Source of the DNA: Simiduia litorea
GTDB lineage: Bacteria; Pseudomonadota; Gammaproteobacteria; Pseudomonadales; Cellvibrionaceae
Length of the DNA stretch: 64,000 nucleotides
NCBI RefSeq assembly: GCF_042853465.1
Contig: NZ_AP031497.1
Span: forward strand, 2,418,001-2,482,000
Reading direction: 5' to 3'
Every line of letters begins with the position of its first letter. The stretch's first letter is position 1. Below are positions 1 to 8,881 of this stretch, piece after piece. A program made the position numbers and the translations under genes. The notes under the pieces were generated by a model. It ran no database searches. It was not told the DNA's origin and saw only the letters and a list, made by a program, of their open reading frames with translations.

Positions 1-1
1 G

Positions 2-313
2 GTGGTACAGGAATTGAGTGCCCAGAACCTCATTGAAGCCACCCGCGGTAAAAATGGCGGCCTAAGGTTAGGTAAACCCGCAAGCGAAATTTCAGTGGGC
101 GCCCTAGTGCGAAGCATGGAGCAAGGTATTGCGTTGGTGGAATGTTTTGGCAACAGCAATGCTTGTGTGATTACCCCTGTTTGCCAGTTGAAGCATGCCT
201 TTAATGAGGCGCTGGAAGCGTTTTTTCAATCGTTAGATCAGTACACCTTGGCGGATTTGGCACCCCGCACCCGCTATACAGAACTGCAACAGCTGCTGGC
301 GATTCCCGTATAG
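2..313 (+). CDS. Rrf2-family (NsrR-like) regulator, 3' part only
   Basis: The frame is open at the left edge, so the winged-helix N-terminus lies outside the window and the GTG at position 2 is not the start. The visible 103 residues contain the wing region (ATRGKNGGLRLGKP) and three cysteines in ECFGNSNACVITPVC. The family uses three such cysteines to hold a [2Fe-2S] or [4Fe-4S] cluster. The spacing and the following CQLKHAFNEAL helix match NsrR, the nitric-oxide sensor that represses NO-detoxification genes, better than IscR. The tail YTLADLAPRTRY is also NsrR-like. The target genes are not visible here. An iron-sulfur Rrf2 regulator is well supported; NO sensing specifically is an inference. 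Confidence 0.8.
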   Translation: MVQELSAQNLIEATRGKNGGLRLGKPASEISVGALVRSMEQGIALVECFGNSNACVITPVCQLKHAFNEALEAFFQSLDQYTLADLAPRTRYTELQQLLAIPV

Positions 314-719
314 ACACCGCTTAACATCCTATAAAATCGAGAGGCACTGTACTGAGCATCCTCCAACTTAAGTCACTTTAAGGAAAAGTTCAGCAACCCC
401 TCTACAAGCAATTAAACATCATCCCCCTGAATATTTGGCCTTTGTGCTACAAAATTAACCTTAGGCTAGTGCCATTTCAGCTCACGCGAAGGTTTGATAT
501 TTCACAAAGCAAGGTTGACTGATCAGTCGTATAAGTAATTGATTCTGGACGTATCACCAAAGCCTGACTAGCCTGCTATCTCATAATTGTCGATGGATGT
601 CGTGCAATTCGCGCCGTATATTTCCAGCCAGCTGTGAGTTAATCCTCCTGCGACGCCCCATTGCTCAGCAGTCTTCCTGTGGTTTCGACGGCCTAATAAC
701 TTAGAGCATGGGGAAGACA
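314..719. other. Intergenic region between regulator and esterase
   Basis: About 400 bases without a supportable gene. It contains the perfect 12-bp palindrome listed at 517-528 and a purine-rich ribosome-binding site (GGGAAG, 711-716) just before the esterase ATG at 720. I see no RNA gene or repeat. Confidence 0.6.
517..528. promoter_or_regulatory. Perfect 12-bp palindrome, possible operator
   Basis: GACTGATCAGTC is a perfect palindrome about 190 bp upstream of the esterase start, preceded by TTG (TTGACT at 515-520 resembles a -35 box). Size and symmetry fit a dimeric repressor site, for example TetR type, but no cognate regulator is adjacent. Chance occurrence is possible. Confidence 0.3.
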
Positions 720-2171
720 ATGAAAGCATTCTTACTAGCTGCTTTATGCAATTTATTTCTATTCGTTTTACCGGTGAATCACGCCCTTGCAGAACCGGGT
801 GACTACGGCTTCTGGAAAACCTTAGGCAACTTAATTAAACCGGAAAAGGCCAACGACCCAGTATCCTTCGCTGAAACCCAAGGCATGTATCCACTCAACC
901 AACCAGTATCTGGCTTTAATGATGGTTTTTCACCAGGGAGCTACGACAAATGGCAAAAAGTCGACGTGCCCATTAGCACCGGCGCCATGTGCGGTAACGG
1001 ATCCCCCTTTAAATTCTTTGTTTACCGCGTGCCGGATACCAGTAATACCATTTTTTATTTTGAAGGAGGCGGCGCATGCTGGGATTATGCAAGCTGCTCT
1101 GGCCAAACCGGCATTCGCGGCGCGCGCAACCCCAACGGTATTCCCAATAATTATGTGCAAAACATCAATTTATTAGATTTCCAAAATTCTGCGAACCTAG
1201 GCACGGCAGCCGCAACACCGCTCATTTATACCCACCATCCCTATAATCAATTTAAGACCGGTGAATGGAACATCGTCTACGTCCCCTATTGCACAGGCGA
1301 CATATATGTAGGTGATAAAACGGCAGTTTATGAAGACCCAGCCGGCGAAAATGCCCCTCTGGTTTGGCACCACAATGGCTTGCGCAATGTGCAAGCCGTA
1401 ACCTCGTGGGTAAAAAATAATTTGAAGAAGCCCACTCAGCTGGCGATTGCTGGGTGCAGCGCTGGCAGTATCGGCGCCCTGCTCAACTACTCAAAACTGA
1501 GGTCGCATTTCGAGAGTCAATACGGCTACTTGGTAGATGATTCTGGCCCCATTTATAATGCACCGCTTACCAGCAACGATACCGCCACTTACCCTTCACT
1601 GCCATTGCATCGGGAGGTACTTAGCTCCTGGACGATGTTTAGCCCCGATGATGACCCAGCAGAGGAAAATCCCATCAATATGTTGAGCCAAATAACACCG
1701 GGGTTTGAAACTACTAGGCTTGCTAGTTTGTATGCGGGGTTATCCGCAAAATTTCCCAGCGACAGATTGGGCATGACGCACTTTTTAGCCGACGGAAATT
1801 TTAGCTCTTATTCATACGAGCGATTTTACAGCGATATTGAAAACGACCCAAATGCCGCGTCAAAGCTGGCCAAATTACGGGTAAAATGGCAGCAGGATAC
1901 AGCCAACAACTTAATTCCACTGCTGGCGAGTACCGGCAACTGGAGCTACTACTTCCCCATGTACCGGGATTTCAATGAGAGCCATTGCACGTCAGTACTC
2001 GACTTCCGCTACGGAGAGATTGAGGAGTTAGGCTTGTCCTTGTACGACTTTATGAACAACGTCGTTAATTACCAAGGTGGTGCGCCCCTACGTGCAGTAG
2101 AAACCGACGCCAGCTCCGATTTCATTAACAATCACGATTGGTTTTACGATTTAATTGATGGCTTACTCTAA
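720..2171 (+). CDS. Secreted pectin-acetylesterase/NOTUM-family hydrolase
   Basis: This 483-residue protein belongs to the pectinacetylesterase family of alpha/beta serine hydrolases, which remove acyl esters from polysaccharides or proteins. Seen directly: a signal peptide (MKAFLLAALCNLFLFVLPVNH, cut near ALA-E); the oxyanion segment FYFEGGGACWDY near residue 116; the nucleophile elbow AGCSAGSIGA near residue 247; and a plausible catalytic histidine in ESHCTSV near residue 422. An ATG at 708 is in frame, but GGGAAG lies between it and the ATG at 720, so 720 is chosen. It ends convergently with the next gene over a shared hairpin. The substrate cannot be read from sequence; it is probably an acylated extracellular polymer. 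Confidence 0.85.
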   Translation: MKAFLLAALCNLFLFVLPVNHALAEPGDYGFWKTLGNLIKPEKANDPVSFAETQGMYPLNQPVSGFNDGFSPGSYDKWQKVDVPISTGAMCGNGSPFKFFVYRVPDTSNTIFYFEGGGACWDYASCSGQTGIRGARNPNGIPNNYVQNINLLDFQNSANLGTAAATPLIYTHHPYNQFKTGEWNIVYVPYCTGDIYVGDKTAVYEDPAGENAPLVWHHNGLRNVQAVTSWVKNNLKKPTQLAIAGCSAGSIGALLNYSKLRSHFESQYGYLVDDSGPIYNAPLTSNDTATYPSLPLHREVLSSWTMFSPDDDPAEENPINMLSQITPGFETTRLASLYAGLSAKFPSDRLGMTHFLADGNFSSYSYERFYSDIENDPNAASKLAKLRVKWQQDTANNLIPLLASTGNWSYYFPMYRDFNESHCTSVLDFRYGEIEELGLSLYDFMNNVVNYQGGAPLRAVETDASSDFINNHDWFYDLIDGLL

Positions 2172-2181
2172 GCGCTAAAAC

Positions 2182-2212
2182 CTAAGGCTGACCGAAATTT
2201 CGTCAGCCTTAG
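2182..2212. terminator. Bidirectional hairpin between convergent genes
   Basis: CTAAGGCTGAC (2182-2192) pairs perfectly with GTCAGCCTTAG (2202-2212) around a 9-nt loop. It lies 11 nt past the esterase stop and overlaps the stop codon of the opposite gene. There is no strong T tract on either side, so termination strength is uncertain. Confidence 0.6.
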
Positions 2213-2832
2213 TCTTCAGCCCCTTCACCGTAAGCAGCCATGCGTGCGGCTAATAGCTTTTCTCTCAGGTATTGTTCGCGAGATAGACCTCTAGGAATAG
2301 TGTCCAGCCGATTAACCTCTTGGATAATCTGTAACTCTTGCGCCTTGTAGCTTTTAAACTCCGGGGTATTCTCGGGGTTGTACTTCTCTGTAGAAGCCTG
2401 GGACTTTTCTTGATAATGCGCCAACAGATCTTTTGCCTCTGCCTCGAACGCAGCGCGGTCGGTACTATTTTTCTCCAGCCACGCCATTTTCAAGTGCAGT
2501 GCCTCAAAACCCAGCACCCCACCCTCGGCCTCTAAGGTTTCTATCTGCAACCAAATAGCCTTGGCCTCGTCTGCATCATTACCAGAGGTATTGAAATAAT
2601 CGTGTAAGGCCTGCTTATCTGTTTGGCGTTTGAGATACTGCTGAACAGAGGCATGACCTAAAAGCAGCTGTTGCTCTAGGTTGTCAGCCTCAAGCTTAGC
2701 GGCATCTCTCTTCGGAGTACTGCGACTGCTCGGTACAACATCATTGATCTGGGACGACTCAAGCGTAGGCTTATACACTAACCAAACTGCCGCAAGTACG
2801 GCTACAGAGAAACTAATCCATAGTCTATACAT
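2209..2832 (-). CDS. Membrane-anchored helical protein, faintly lipase-chaperone-like
   Basis: The product has 207 residues. It starts with a single transmembrane anchor (residues 5-22, WISFSVAVLAAVWLVYK), followed by a Ser/Pro-rich linker and an almost entirely helical, charged remainder. This layout, and the segment KQALHDYFNTSG (compare the Lif motif RxxFDYxLSALGE), recall lipase-specific foldases (Lif/LipB), which hold secreted lipases in the periplasm for folding. The protein is shorter than typical Lif (about 300-350 residues) and the motif is degenerate, so the assignment is weak. The convergent neighbour is a secreted ester hydrolase, which suggests but does not show a partnership. 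It could instead be an unrelated hypothetical protein. Confidence 0.45.
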   Translation of the reverse strand: MYRLWISFSVAVLAAVWLVYKPTLESSQINDVVPSSRSTPKRDAAKLEADNLEQQLLLGHASVQQYLKRQTDKQALHDYFNTSGNDADEAKAIWLQIETLEAEGGVLGFEALHLKMAWLEKNSTDRAAFEAEAKDLLAHYQEKSQASTEKYNPENTPEFKSYKAQELQIIQEVNRLDTIPRGLSREQYLREKLLAARMAAYGEGAED

Positions 2833-3001
2833 AACATTTTATCTCAGCAGGCGGAAAACAATTGCAATAATTGTAGTTCATCAACAACATCTACGTGTGA
2901 TACATATTTCACGCAAAAAATACTTGTACTTTTTGACCTATAAACGGGCGTGTTAAATTGTGCGTAGAGGGGCACTCGAAAACCATAGTGTAAATCAACT
3001 G

Positions 3002-3736
3002 CTATTCGCCATAGTACTGGCGAATTTCTCTTTCAAACTTAGGGTCAGCGAACTTCTTTGGATAAAATTCCGGACCATTTTCTATTTTTCGGCAACCTAA
3101 ATTAACCGTAATGGAGCGATCCCCCCAATTGACTGATTCTATACTATTACGGCTAATAAGCACTTTTCGTCCACCGGGTAGCCAATTATTGGTATCAATA
3201 ACAATATACGGAATACGCCAGTTATCATCGCCAACAATAAAATCGTCTATATGACCTAAATCTTTATCTAAAGCGTGAATCCGATAGCCTTTGAGCTCCT
3301 TTACTGAACGTAAATTTCGGTCTTCCTTTTTCAGCTCCGTTAAACCCTCAAGTACACCCGCATCCGCTAAAGGGGTAGGATGGGCATAGGTTCCCCATAA
3401 ATTATCGCCCATCCAATAGGCGCCGTAGCCATAGTACTTAAACAACTCAGCTTCATACTTGTGGGATAACGGTTGATGTTCTTCCAATTGTGGACTAGCT
3501 TCAACACCTTTCTTAGTCAAATTAATGGGAAACTGGTAGGTATCCCAATCAGGATCACCCAAAGAAATTGGGCTAATCAGCACTTTTCGACCACCGGGCA
3601 ACCACTTATTGGTATCAATCACCATATAGCGTACTACCCAGAATTCATCATCAAAAAGAAAGTCTTTACAAAGACCAATTTCGCTATCGATACCTTGCAA
3701 TTTGAAACGATTGATTTCATTCAAACTTCGCAACAT
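3002..3736 (-). CDS. Tandem PRC-barrel domain protein
   Basis: The 244-residue product contains two PRC-barrel domains. Each has a near-identical core (VIDTNKWLPGGRKVLIS and VIDTNNWLPGGRKVLIS) followed by a conserved strand ending in INL/VNLG. Between them lies a Tyr/Trp-rich linker (YYGYGAYWMG). No signal peptide or transmembrane segment is visible, so it is probably cytoplasmic. PRC-barrels occur in RimM, photosynthetic reaction-centre H subunits and many stress-island proteins of unknown function. The upstream ATG at 3772 is possible, but family members usually begin MLRSxxEL, which matches the ATG at 3736. It is the distal gene after phosphoketolase and the DUF2892 gene on the same strand. 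Confidence 0.8.
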   Translation of the reverse strand: MLRSLNEINRFKLQGIDSEIGLCKDFLFDDEFWVVRYMVIDTNKWLPGGRKVLISPISLGDPDWDTYQFPINLTKKGVEASPQLEEHQPLSHKYEAELFKYYGYGAYWMGDNLWGTYAHPTPLADAGVLEGLTELKKEDRNLRSVKELKGYRIHALDKDLGHIDDFIVGDDNWRIPYIVIDTNNWLPGGRKVLISRNSIESVNWGDRSITVNLGCRKIENGPEFYPKKFADPKFEREIRQYYGE

Positions 3737-3829
3737 AGTCTTACACCACTTATGGCTATTCAATGAATGCATTTAACAATCAGAAGAAACTGATTGCTGA
3801 ATACGCTAGTAAAATATCGACAGTAAATA

Positions 3830-4033
3830 TCAATAAAAAACATTCCTGGATTTACCGCCCATTATTCTGAAGGTAATCGCCATCGGGCAGATGTTTGAGA
3901 ATGAGGACTGTAAAAGATTAAAACCAATAATCGCTGTTAGCCAAAGCCAGTAGACGCTGAAAAACATTGACATCAGCACGCTAAACAATATTAGTGCTCC
4001 CGATAACCTTAATACCCAGCGATCAATATTCAC
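3830..4033 (-). CDS. DUF2892 (YgaP-type) small inner-membrane protein
   Basis: The product has 67 residues with two hydrophobic helices (ALILFSVLMSMFFSVYWLWLT and AIIGFNLLQSSF) and the family ending CPMAITFRIMG. The start is GTG at 4031-4033, preceded by AGAGGT. DUF2892 resembles the membrane part of YgaP rhodanese; here no rhodanese domain is attached. Function is unknown, but the family is common in stress gene clusters. It lies about 100 bp downstream of phosphoketolase on the same strand. Confidence 0.8.
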   Translation of the reverse strand: MNIDRWVLRLSGALILFSVLMSMFFSVYWLWLTAIIGFNLLQSSFSNICPMAITFRIMGGKSRNVFY

Positions 4034-4137
4034 ACGAATAACCTCTAAAAAATTTGATTAAATTACAGACATGGCTTGCACATAAATAATAATGGATGTG
4101 TTAGTTCATACCCCACAGAAAGCGACCGCTTCTACGC

Positions 4138-6516
4138 TTAGTCAGGCCATCTCCAGTCTTGTATCTCGGGCATATCTAGACCGTTTTTCTCAATGTAAGC
4201 TTTGTGTTCGAGCAACTTCTCCAGCAGCTCAGCTTTCAATGTATTTCCTTCTTCGGAGCTATAGGGCAACCTATCAACAACATCCATGGTCAGGTGAAAA
4301 CGATCCAGCTGGTTCAGCACCGTCATGTCGAAGGCCGTTGTTATCGTCCCCTCCTCTTTGTAACCATGCACATGCATATTGCGGTGATTATGGCGTCTAT
4401 AGGTTAACCGGTGAATTAAGGCCGGATAACCATGGAAGGCAAAAATGACCGGTTGATCCCTCGTAAAAAGCGCATCGAATTGCGCATCACTCAAGCCATG
4501 TGGATGCTCGCTATCCGGTTGTAACTTCATTAGGTCGACAATATTAATGACCCGAATTTTTAGCTTAGGCAGCTTCTCTCGTAAGATAGAAACCGCAGCT
4601 AGGGTTTCCAAAGTAGGAACATCACCACAACACGCCATCACCACATCGGGTACAGTGGCATCAACATCATTCAGGGCTTGCTCACTGCCGGCCCAACGCC
4701 AAATACCGATTCCAGCGCCACAATGCTTAGCCGCCGAATCAATTGTTAGCCATTGTGGTGACGGGTGCTTGCCCGCAATCACTACATTTACGTAGTGGCG
4801 GCTGCGCAGACAATGATCCATGACCGAAAGTAGGCAATTGGCATCCGGTGGTAAATACACACGCACAACACTCGCTTTTTTATTGACCACATGATCGATA
4901 AAGCCCGGATCTTGATGGCTAAACCCATTGTGGTCTTGCCGCCACACATGAGACGCTAGTAAATAATTGAGCGATGCAATTTTATGGCGCCAAGGCAAAC
5001 TCGCGCTCACTTTTAACCATTTCGCGTGCTGGTTAAACATGGCATCAATAATATGGATAAATGCTTCGTAGCAATTGAATAAGCCATGACGGCCGGTCAA
5101 TAAATAACCTTCAAGCCAGCCTTCGCATTGATGTTCGCTAAGCATCGAATCCATTACCCGGCCGTCTAGGGCAAGCCATTGATCGCTTGCCTCAATAGGC
5201 AACTGCCATTGGCGATCCGTGACTTCAAACAAAGCACCTAATCTGTTTGATAATGTTTCATCGGGACCAAATACGCGAAAATTGCGTTGCAGTATATTTA
5301 AGTTAGCCACATCGCGTAAAAAGGGCCCGAGCACGAGCGTATCGCCGATACCGCGTATACCCGGTTTCACTACGGCTTCACCATAATCTAGAAAATCAGG
5401 TAATTTCAGGTCGCGTAGTAGTGCTCCGCCGTTAGCGTGCGGGTTAGATCCCATTCGATACTGCCCGGTCGGTGCAAGCTCTGCCAACTCTGGTATCAAT
5501 CGACCATCGTCATCAAACAGCTCGTGTGCGCGATAACTTTTTAGCCACTGCTCCAACAAACCGAGTTGCCCTGCGTGCGACGCGGGATCAGACAGAGGGA
5601 CTTGGTGCGCTCGACTGGTGCCTTCTATTTGAACACCATCCACCACTTTTGGCCCAGTCCAACCCTTAGGGGAAATCAAGACTATCATAGGCCAGCGCGG
5701 CCGAACGGTAATGCCATCAAACCGCGCCTTTTGTTGAATCTCTTTAATCTTAGCAATAACCGAATCTAGTGCCGTTGCCATAGCCGCATGCATAAACGCT
5801 GGCTCATCACCTTCTACAAAATACGGCTGCCAACCATAGCCTTCGAATAGCGAATGCAACTCTTCTCGGCTTATTCTTGCAAGCAGCGTTGGGCTTGCAA
5901 TTTTGTAGCCATTTAAGTGCAAAATTGGCAATACCGCGCCATCAGTAACTGGGTTAAGAAATTTGTTAGAGTGCCAAGCCGTAGCCAAGGGCCCGGTTTC
6001 AGCTTCGCCGTCTCCAATCACGCAGGCTGTTATTAAATCTGGGTTATCAAACACAGCGCCGAAAGCGTGACTGAGTGAGTAACCTAGCTCGCCGCCCTCG
6101 TGTATTGAACCCGGTGTCTCGGGCGATGCATGGCTGGGAATGCCACCGGGAAAGGAAAACTGCAAAAATAGTTTTTGCATACCCGCTTCGTCTTGGCTTA
6201 TGTCTGGATAAATTTCACTGTAACTACCTTCGAGATAAGTATTGGCAATAACTGCTGGGCCTCCGTGACCGGGGCCGGCGATAAAGATTATATTCAAACC
6301 ATCGCGCTTGATTACTCGATTTAAATGCACATAAATAAAATTCTGTCCTGGCGTAGTACCCCAATGCCCTAACAACCTGCGCTTAACATCTGTCAATTCC
6401 AATGGCCTGCGCAATAGCGGATTATCAAAAAGATAGATCTGCCCTACTGACAAGTAATTTGCCGCACGCCAATAGGCATCCATGCGCTCGAGCAGTTCCG
6501 GACTGTGGGTTTGCAT
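4138..6516 (-). CDS. xfp: Xylulose-5-P/fructose-6-P phosphoketolase
   Basis: The 792-residue protein is full length for phosphoketolase, a cytoplasmic ThDP enzyme. It splits xylulose-5-phosphate or fructose-6-phosphate with phosphate, giving acetyl-phosphate plus glyceraldehyde-3-P or erythrose-4-P. Visible signatures are GPGHGGPAVIAN near residue 80, GGELGYSLSHAFGA near residue 140, and the ThDP/Mg motif GDGEAETGPLATAWHSNKF near residue 165. The ATG at 6516 is supported by AAGGA nine bases upstream. Transaldolase ends 77 bp upstream on the same strand and acetate kinase is nearby, together forming a bifid-shunt set: acetyl-phosphate made here can be used directly by AckA without Pta. Which substrate is preferred cannot be told from sequence. 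Confidence 0.97.
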   Translation of the reverse strand: MQTHSPELLERMDAYWRAANYLSVGQIYLFDNPLLRRPLELTDVKRRLLGHWGTTPGQNFIYVHLNRVIKRDGLNIIFIAGPGHGGPAVIANTYLEGSYSEIYPDISQDEAGMQKLFLQFSFPGGIPSHASPETPGSIHEGGELGYSLSHAFGAVFDNPDLITACVIGDGEAETGPLATAWHSNKFLNPVTDGAVLPILHLNGYKIASPTLLARISREELHSLFEGYGWQPYFVEGDEPAFMHAAMATALDSVIAKIKEIQQKARFDGITVRPRWPMIVLISPKGWTGPKVVDGVQIEGTSRAHQVPLSDPASHAGQLGLLEQWLKSYRAHELFDDDGRLIPELAELAPTGQYRMGSNPHANGGALLRDLKLPDFLDYGEAVVKPGIRGIGDTLVLGPFLRDVANLNILQRNFRVFGPDETLSNRLGALFEVTDRQWQLPIEASDQWLALDGRVMDSMLSEHQCEGWLEGYLLTGRHGLFNCYEAFIHIIDAMFNQHAKWLKVSASLPWRHKIASLNYLLASHVWRQDHNGFSHQDPGFIDHVVNKKASVVRVYLPPDANCLLSVMDHCLRSRHYVNVVIAGKHPSPQWLTIDSAAKHCGAGIGIWRWAGSEQALNDVDATVPDVVMACCGDVPTLETLAAVSILREKLPKLKIRVINIVDLMKLQPDSEHPHGLSDAQFDALFTRDQPVIFAFHGYPALIHRLTYRRHNHRNMHVHGYKEEGTITTAFDMTVLNQLDRFHLTMDVVDRLPYSSEEGNTLKAELLEKLLEHKAYIEKNGLDMPEIQDWRWPD

Positions 6517-6593
6517 GTCCTAATTCCTTCGAAGTACGTCTCGTACTAAGTGACTAGCGAGCGTTTCTTGCCCGCTAACAGGTCAATTTGCAT

Positions 6594-7688
6594 TTATGAC
6601 GCTAGTAGCGGTACAGCTGTGCGATGACTTTTTTCAGCTATACGCCCTAATAATTGATGCCAGTCGCTAACAAAAGATGCAGCACCTTCAATTTGCAGTT
6701 GTAGCGCTAAAGCCTCTAGCTCTATACCCGCACTCCTAAATTGGATCAAAGTTTTGTCGACCGAGTGATCATCCTCGGACCAGCTGAGTTTTAATGGATC
6801 GTGCTTTGCAATGGCTAACAGAGTTTTTTCTGGCACAGTATTTATCGTATCCGCAACAGCCAATGCGCCTATATACAGGGTATCGGGCGCGTCTGGATCT
6901 TTTGTGCCCGTGCTGGCCCATAGTAAGGTTTGTGGTAGCGCACCCGCAGCCGCAAGTTTACGCCAGCGTGGCGACAACAACAGCTCACAATAAGCTCGAT
7001 AACAGGTATGACAGATGGCAATACCCAAGCGATTTCGCAATCGCTTGGGTACCTTATTTTTAACAGCAACATCCCAACGACTCACAAATATCGATGCCAC
7101 CGACCTAATACGTGGATCTAGCCCTGCTTCAATACGACGCTCAATTCCGCGCATATAGGCGCACGCTGCCGCTAAATATTGTTCGCATGAAAACAAAAGC
7201 GTCACATTGATGTTTACACCGGCAAAAATTGCTTCTTCAATCGCCAAAAGCCCTTCTGGCGTACCGGGAATTTTAATGAGTAGGTTTGGGCGTTGCGCTT
7301 GTGCATATAGCGCTTTAGCCGACTTTAATGTGCCAGCAGCATCGCTTGCAAGAAGCGGAGACACCTCTAGCGACACACAGCCATCAGTGCCTTCCGTCTG
7401 ATCATATATTGGACGAAGTAGATCTGCGGCCGCGGTCAAATCCTCAAGTGCCAGCTCGAAAAAAAGCTCCTCTCCGGATTTTCCATTTTTTGCCTGCTGA
7501 GCAATTGCTTTATCGTAACTGTCGCTATTGCCGATAGCTTTATCGAAAATAGAAGGGTTTGAGGTCAAGCCAGTAACTGTTAAATCCTGAATGTATCGAC
7601 TTAAGCCGCCATTGGTAAGCAAAGCACGAGAAATATTATCAAGCCATATGCATTGACCCAATAAATGCAGTTGATTGGTTATATTCAT
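6594..7688 (-). CDS. tal: Transaldolase
   Basis: This 364-residue transaldolase transfers a dihydroxyacetone unit between sedoheptulose-7-P and glyceraldehyde-3-P. Seen: the N-terminal LGQCIWLDNISR, TSNPSIFDKAI, EVSPLLASD, and the Schiff-base region NLLIKIPGTPEGLLAIE with its lysine, then NVTLLFSCEQYLA and WASTGTKDP. It belongs to the longer transaldolase type found in actinobacteria and in fusions with Pgi, not to the short TalB type. A longer frame to 7778 exists, but family members begin at MNxxxxLHxLGQ, so the ATG at 7688 (preceded by AGGCGAAG) is preferred. It lies upstream of xfp in one transcription unit and supplies pentose-phosphate interconversion for the phosphoketolase route. Confidence 0.93.
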   Translation of the reverse strand: MNITNQLHLLGQCIWLDNISRALLTNGGLSRYIQDLTVTGLTSNPSIFDKAIGNSDSYDKAIAQQAKNGKSGEELFFELALEDLTAAADLLRPIYDQTEGTDGCVSLEVSPLLASDAAGTLKSAKALYAQAQRPNLLIKIPGTPEGLLAIEEAIFAGVNINVTLLFSCEQYLAAACAYMRGIERRIEAGLDPRIRSVASIFVSRWDVAVKNKVPKRLRNRLGIAICHTCYRAYCELLLSPRWRKLAAAGALPQTLLWASTGTKDPDAPDTLYIGALAVADTINTVPEKTLLAIAKHDPLKLSWSEDDHSVDKTLIQFRSAGIELEALALQLQIEGAASFVSDWHQLLGRIAEKSHRTAVPLLAS

Positions 7689-7874
7689 ATCTTCGCCTAT
7701 GCTATGACCAGTACCTAAGCCCACTTCCGGTGCGATTTTATGTTTAAAAAAGAAAGCGTAAGAGTGACAGATGAGCACTGCAAAAGTTCGTTTTAGACAA
7801 TAACTGTTGACATCTATAACCTGCTATATTTGATTCTATTTCACGATCTATCAGTAGTCGTCGTCAACAGCTGG

Positions 7875-8117
7875 TTAGAGCGTTACGGATGTTATTTCTA
7901 TTTTCATTTTTTCATACACTTCGCGCTCTATCTCTCCCCGAACGTATCGTTCGTTGAGAATTTCTAGCGCGCTTCTATACCCTTGCCTATCAATTTTCCG
8001 GTATGTTCGATAGCTATAGCCCCAATGGCCAAAACTTGAAATCATTAATACCCAAACAGCGAACCAAAGAAACCAGCCCCAGCCTGTATACCATTCGTGC
8101 CAATACAAAGGTTCCAT
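7875..8117 (-). CDS. SHOCT-domain small membrane protein
   Basis: The 80-residue protein has an aromatic N-terminal transmembrane segment (WYTGWGWFLWFAVWVLMISSF). It ends in a SHOCT motif (SALEILNERYVRGEIEREVYEKMK), the short C-terminal helix pair found on many membrane-associated proteins and thought to aid oligomerisation. AGGAGG lies 5 nt before the second of two adjacent ATGs, so 8117 is chosen over 8120. It lies upstream of tal on the same strand. Specific function is unknown. Confidence 0.8.
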   Translation of the reverse strand: MEPLYWHEWYTGWGWFLWFAVWVLMISSFGHWGYSYRTYRKIDRQGYRSALEILNERYVRGEIEREVYEKMKIEITSVTL

Positions 8118-8233
8118 CATTGCCTCCTGAGCTTGAAATTTATGATTTCATAATCGTCGAGAAGATCGGTTTATAATTTCACCACATGAAAATATTTTAT
8201 TAGTCAAATCGACGTATATATCGACTAAACTGC

Positions 8234-8602
8234 TTAGCTGGCAGGCCTAATGGTTAGCTCACTAACAACACTTTTAACACCAGAAACGCCACCGACTATA
8301 TCTTCAATTTTAACCTTGTTGCCATCTGTATCTACCATACCGGTAAGGGTAATCACACCTTTGCTAGCGGTAACATCAATATCAAAATCTCTTAAGTTGA
8401 CGTCATCTCGCAATGCAGCATTGACTTTGTCGCTCAACGAAAAAGTCTTATTCTCTACATTGGGACTTTCCATCGTCTCAGCTGTCGCTCTTTTAACTGC
8501 TGTGCCATAAGGATTTGATACATTATTCTTATCGCAGGCGCTTAAACCAATAGCGAGTAAGGTCATTACCAGCGAAGCTTTAATCAGGTTTAGCTTATTC
8601 AT
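8234..8602 (-). CDS. BON-domain lipoprotein
   Basis: The 122-residue product has a type II signal peptide with lipobox IGLSAC (Cys near residue 23). It carries one BON domain (about residues 55-120: KVNAALRDDVNLRDFDIDV, KGVITLTGMVDT, GVKSVVSELTI). BON domains bind phospholipid and occur in OsmY and DolP, which protect the envelope under osmotic stress. The Asp after the lipobox Cys would by the usual rule favour inner-membrane retention. GGAAAAGAC precedes the ATG. The physiological role is inferred from the family. Confidence 0.88.
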   Translation of the reverse strand: MNKLNLIKASLVMTLLAIGLSACDKNNVSNPYGTAVKRATAETMESPNVENKTFSLSDKVNAALRDDVNLRDFDIDVTASKGVITLTGMVDTDGNKVKIEDIVGGVSGVKSVVSELTIRPAS

Positions 8603-8881
8603 GTCTTTTCCTTTGTGAAAAATTATTTAAGATGTGTCACAGATCCCCTGCGCATCCAAGGAATTTTCTCACTCAATAGCAATTCAGTCTGTACGGAAGA
8701 ACACATAGGATGTACTTAGCAGATTGATGTAAGAGAATGACACCAAATGTAGGTCACCAGACACTTCTGGCAATGACGGAATGTTTGATTTATTAACCTA
8801 CCTCATTAGGCAGGAAGACATAAGACTGAATTTTTTGCTATCAAAATTAACCTGAAAAATAGCGTTTACACGATAGAATAT

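Noticed and set aside
4092..4448. 118-codon plus-strand frame over the 3' end of xfp
   Set aside because: Fully inside the phosphoketolase gene on the opposite strand, whose protein is strongly conserved here.
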